Of a stretch of DNA of 37,125 nucleotides, positions 35,210 through 37,125 are shown piece by piece. The stretch lies in NCBI GenBank assembly GCA_017551545.1, contig JAFZLJ010000149.1, positions 1 through 37,125 of the forward strand, read 5' to 3'. The stretch comes from Treponema sp. (GTDB taxonomy: Bacteria > Spirochaetota > Spirochaetia > Treponematales > Treponemataceae). The translations under genes and the position numbers were made by a program. A model generated the notes under the pieces. The model did no database searches. It had not been told where the DNA came from and worked only from the letters and a program-made list of their open reading frames with translations. Numbering within the stretch: the first letter of the stretch is position 1; every line of letters begins with the position of its first letter.

Positions 35210-37069
35210 ATGGAAAACACAAAGCGTACTGTTACTTGCGGTGATTTACGTGCCGCTGATGTTGGTAAAAAAGTTGTTTTAAATGGCTGGGTAAGCCGTA
35301 CCCGTGACCTTGGCGGATTGATTTTTATCCGTTTGCGCGACCGTTATGGAATTACACAGGTTATGGTCGGCGACAAGGCTAGTGATGAAGTTAAAAAAAC
35401 TGCTGCTTCTCTTAAAAGTGAATATTGTATTGCAGTAGAAGGCGTTGTTGCTGCCCGTTCAGAAAAAGATATTAACCCTGACATGGCAACCGGTGAAATT
35501 GAAGTAGAAGCAAGCGATATTCAGATTTTTACTACTTCACAGGAATTGCCGTTCAGTATTGAAGAAGTTCGCCAGAAAGATGGAACTTTGGTTGTTGCAA
35601 ACGAAGATTTGCGCTTGAAGTACCGCTACCTTGACCTTCGCCGCGAACCTATGCAGCACAATATTATTTTGCGCAGCCAGGTTGCTTTTGCTACACGTGA
35701 ATATTTGACCGGCAAAGGATTTTTGGAAATTGAAACACCTACATTTATTAAGAGTACACCTGAAGGAGCCCGTGACTACCTTGTTCCTTCACGCGTTCAT
35801 CCTGGAAAGTTCTACTCTTTGCCTCAATCGCCACAGCTTTACAAGCAGCTTTTGATGGTTAGTGGTTTTGATAAGTACTTCCAGATTGCACGCTGTTACC
35901 GCGATGAAGATGCCCGAGGAGACCGCCAGCCTGAATTTACACAGATAGATATGGAAATGTCTTTTACAAACCGCGAAGAAGTTTTGAGCACAACAGAAGG
36001 CATGATGCAGTATATCTTCAAAAAGACTTTGAATTATGATTTACCTGCAAAGTTTGACCGCATTGCCTGGGAAGATGCTTTTGACCTTTACGGTTCTGAC
36101 AAGCCAGATCTTCGCTTTGATATGAAGATGCAGGATGCAGCATTTATGGCTGGTCTTGCAGACTTTAACGCTTTCAAAGCAGGTGCCGCAAACGCAGGCC
36201 GCGACATTCAGCGCCACAAGAGAAGTGGTTTGAAGGCACTTGTTGTAAAGAACGTTGCAGATAAATACAGCCGCAAAAATATTGAAGCACTCGAAGAAGT
36301 TGCAAAGACATATAAGGCAAAGGGCCTTGCCTGGATGAAGGTAATTGGGGTCCCTGAGCCTGTCGAAGGGCGCCCAGATGTTGCATTCGAAGGCGGCATT
36401 TCTAAGTTCTACGCAGGCCACGAAGCAGAAATCTGCTCTAAGCTTGGCGCAGAAAAGAACGACCTCCTGCTTTTTGTTAGCGACGAAAACTGGCAGCTTG
36501 CATGTACAGCTCTTGGTGCAGTACGCAAACAGCTTGGAAAAGACTTGAACCTCTATAATCCAGACGACGAATTCCACTTTGCATGGATTATTGACTTCCC
36601 ATATTTTGCATGGAACGAAGAAGAAAATCACTGGGAAACAGAACACCACATGTTCACACTTCCACAGAAACAGTACTGGGATACTCTGGAATCAGACCCA
36701 GGCGCTGTAAAAGGCGACCTTTATGACCTCGTACTCAACGGATACGAGCTTGCTTCCGGTTCTATGCGTATTAATGATCCTGCACTCCAGGAACGCATTT
36801 TTGAAATTGTTGGTTACAGCCGCGAACGTGCAGAAAAAGCATTCGGCTTCTTAGTACAGGCCTTTAAGTTTGGTGCTCCACCACACGGAGGAATTGCACC
36901 GGGACTTGACCGCTTAGTAATGCTCATGTGCCACGAAGAATCTATCCACGAGGTAATTGCATTCCCTAAGAATAACCTGGCCGCAAGCCCAATGGATGAA
37001 TGCCCTAGCCCTGTAGATGAAGCACAGTTGAAGGATCTTCATATCAATTGTTATGATGTAGAACAATAA
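35210..37069 (+). CDS. aspS: Aspartyl-tRNA synthetase with an in-frame repeat in the GAD domain
   Basis: The 619-residue class II synthetase charges tRNA(Asp). It has an N-terminal OB-fold anticodon domain (about 1-110, LNGWVSRTRDLGGLIFIRLRDR), motif 2 CYRDEDARGDRQPEFTQIDMEMSF, the bacterial GAD insertion (about 285-420) and motif 3 GGIAPGLDRLVML. Length and order match bacterial AspRS; whether it also charges tRNA(Asn) cannot be told. AAGGAAA about 6 nt before the ATG supports the start. A family A repeat (36349-36369) encodes VPEPVEG at residues about 381-387, between AWMKVIG and the conserved GGISKFY region of the GAD domain. The gene is essential, so the insertion must be tolerated. A family B repeat follows. 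Confidence 0.97.
   Translation: MENTKRTVTCGDLRAADVGKKVVLNGWVSRTRDLGGLIFIRLRDRYGITQVMVGDKASDEVKKTAASLKSEYCIAVEGVVAARSEKDINPDMATGEIEVEASDIQIFTTSQELPFSIEEVRQKDGTLVVANEDLRLKYRYLDLRREPMQHNIILRSQVAFATREYLTGKGFLEIETPTFIKSTPEGARDYLVPSRVHPGKFYSLPQSPQLYKQLLMVSGFDKYFQIARCYRDEDARGDRQPEFTQIDMEMSFTNREEVLSTTEGMMQYIFKKTLNYDLPAKFDRIAWEDAFDLYGSDKPDLRFDMKMQDAAFMAGLADFNAFKAGAANAGRDIQRHKRSGLKALVVKNVADKYSRKNIEALEEVAKTYKAKGLAWMKVIGVPEPVEGRPDVAFEGGISKFYAGHEAEICSKLGAEKNDLLLFVSDENWQLACTALGAVRKQLGKDLNLYNPDDEFHFAWIIDFPYFAWNEEENHWETEHHMFTLPQKQYWDTLESDPGAVKGDLYDLVLNGYELASGSMRINDPALQERIFEIVGYSRERAEKAFGFLVQAFKFGAPPHGGIAPGLDRLVMLMCHEESIHEVIAFPKNNLAASPMDECPSPVDEAQLKDLHINCYDVEQ
36349..36369 (-). repeat. Family A repeat inside aspS
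   Basis: An exact minus-orientation unit read as VPEPVEG in the GAD domain. It is identical in reading frame to copies in the GH43 and GH2 genes. Confidence 0.88.
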
Positions 37070-37080
37070 TAAAGGAACAT

Positions 37081-37125
37081 GTCATTGCGAGCGAAGCGTG
37101 GCAATCCACATTCTAGATTGCCACG
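37081..37125 (+). repeat. Family B dimer after aspS, cut by the window edge
   Basis: GTCATTGCGAGCGAAGCGTG continues to GGCAATCCAC. After a few bases the inverted copy GATTGCCACG begins and runs off the end of the window. Same arrangement as at 21439-21505. Confidence 0.85.

Noticed and set aside
36041..36649. 202-codon open frame antisense to aspS
   Set aside because: Shadow of aspS with low-complexity composition and no domain.

Overview
The window looks like chromosome from a gut- or rumen-type Treponema (Spirochaetes). The genus call is an inference from the protein families, the relaxed lipoprotein signals, the moderate-to-low GC content and the short dispersed repeats that read through genes as VPEPVEG, FDRLRD, SLSLSKG or CHCEERSD. 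No rRNA or tRNA gene is present. Three carbohydrate-active enzymes (GH9, GH43, GH2) lack visible signal peptides. This fits a plant-polysaccharide lifestyle in which imported oligosaccharides are cut inside the cell.

Layout. 1-1898 (minus): the 5' end of an ABC-transporter ATPase gene, a repeat hairpin and a GH9 gene. 1973-3753 (plus): a secreted NlpC/P60 hydrolase and a lipoprotein. 3741-4058 (minus): a small CBM48 protein. 4144-8181 (plus): metK behind a SAM-II-type riboswitch, then nth, an MscS channel and an HD hydrolase. 8187-10011: a 17-bp palindrome, an AT-rich AAA ATPase/nuclease-like gene and yhbY. 10100-13863: a lipoprotein, a MetH-activation protein (minus), then pyrE-btuF-btuC. 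13844-17612 (minus): PadR regulator, HAAS/DUF1700-like membrane protein, DUF4097-like protein and GH43 as one tight operon with a palindromic operator. 17755-21429: an NSS transporter and a chemoreceptor, divergent. 21519-24764: GH2 beta-galactosidase. 24752-26491 (minus): acyl-CoA synthetase. 26654-37069 (plus): glmS, a propeller-type adenylate cyclase with a UrtA-like lipoprotein, a YchJ-like protein, a SpoU methyltransferase, an HlyIII-like protein and aspS.

Three things stand out. (1) metK is preceded by a pseudoknot aptamer of the SAM-II superfamily with an extra hairpin; the ribosome-binding site lies inside the pseudoknot. (2) At least six transcription-starting genes, possibly seven, have a -10 box only 6-9 nt before the start codon and no Shine-Dalgarno sequence. 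They are probably leaderless mRNAs, and this changes several start codons. (3) Three families of short palindromic repeats are scattered between genes and inside reading frames, including the essential aspS. They occur as inverted dimers and nested composites, and one family shows compensatory base changes that preserve its hairpin.

Functionally, metK, the MetH-activation protein and BtuF/BtuC bear on the methionine/SAM/B12 cycle. The glycoside hydrolases bear on fibre use, and the cyclase, chemoreceptor and PadR operon on sensing.
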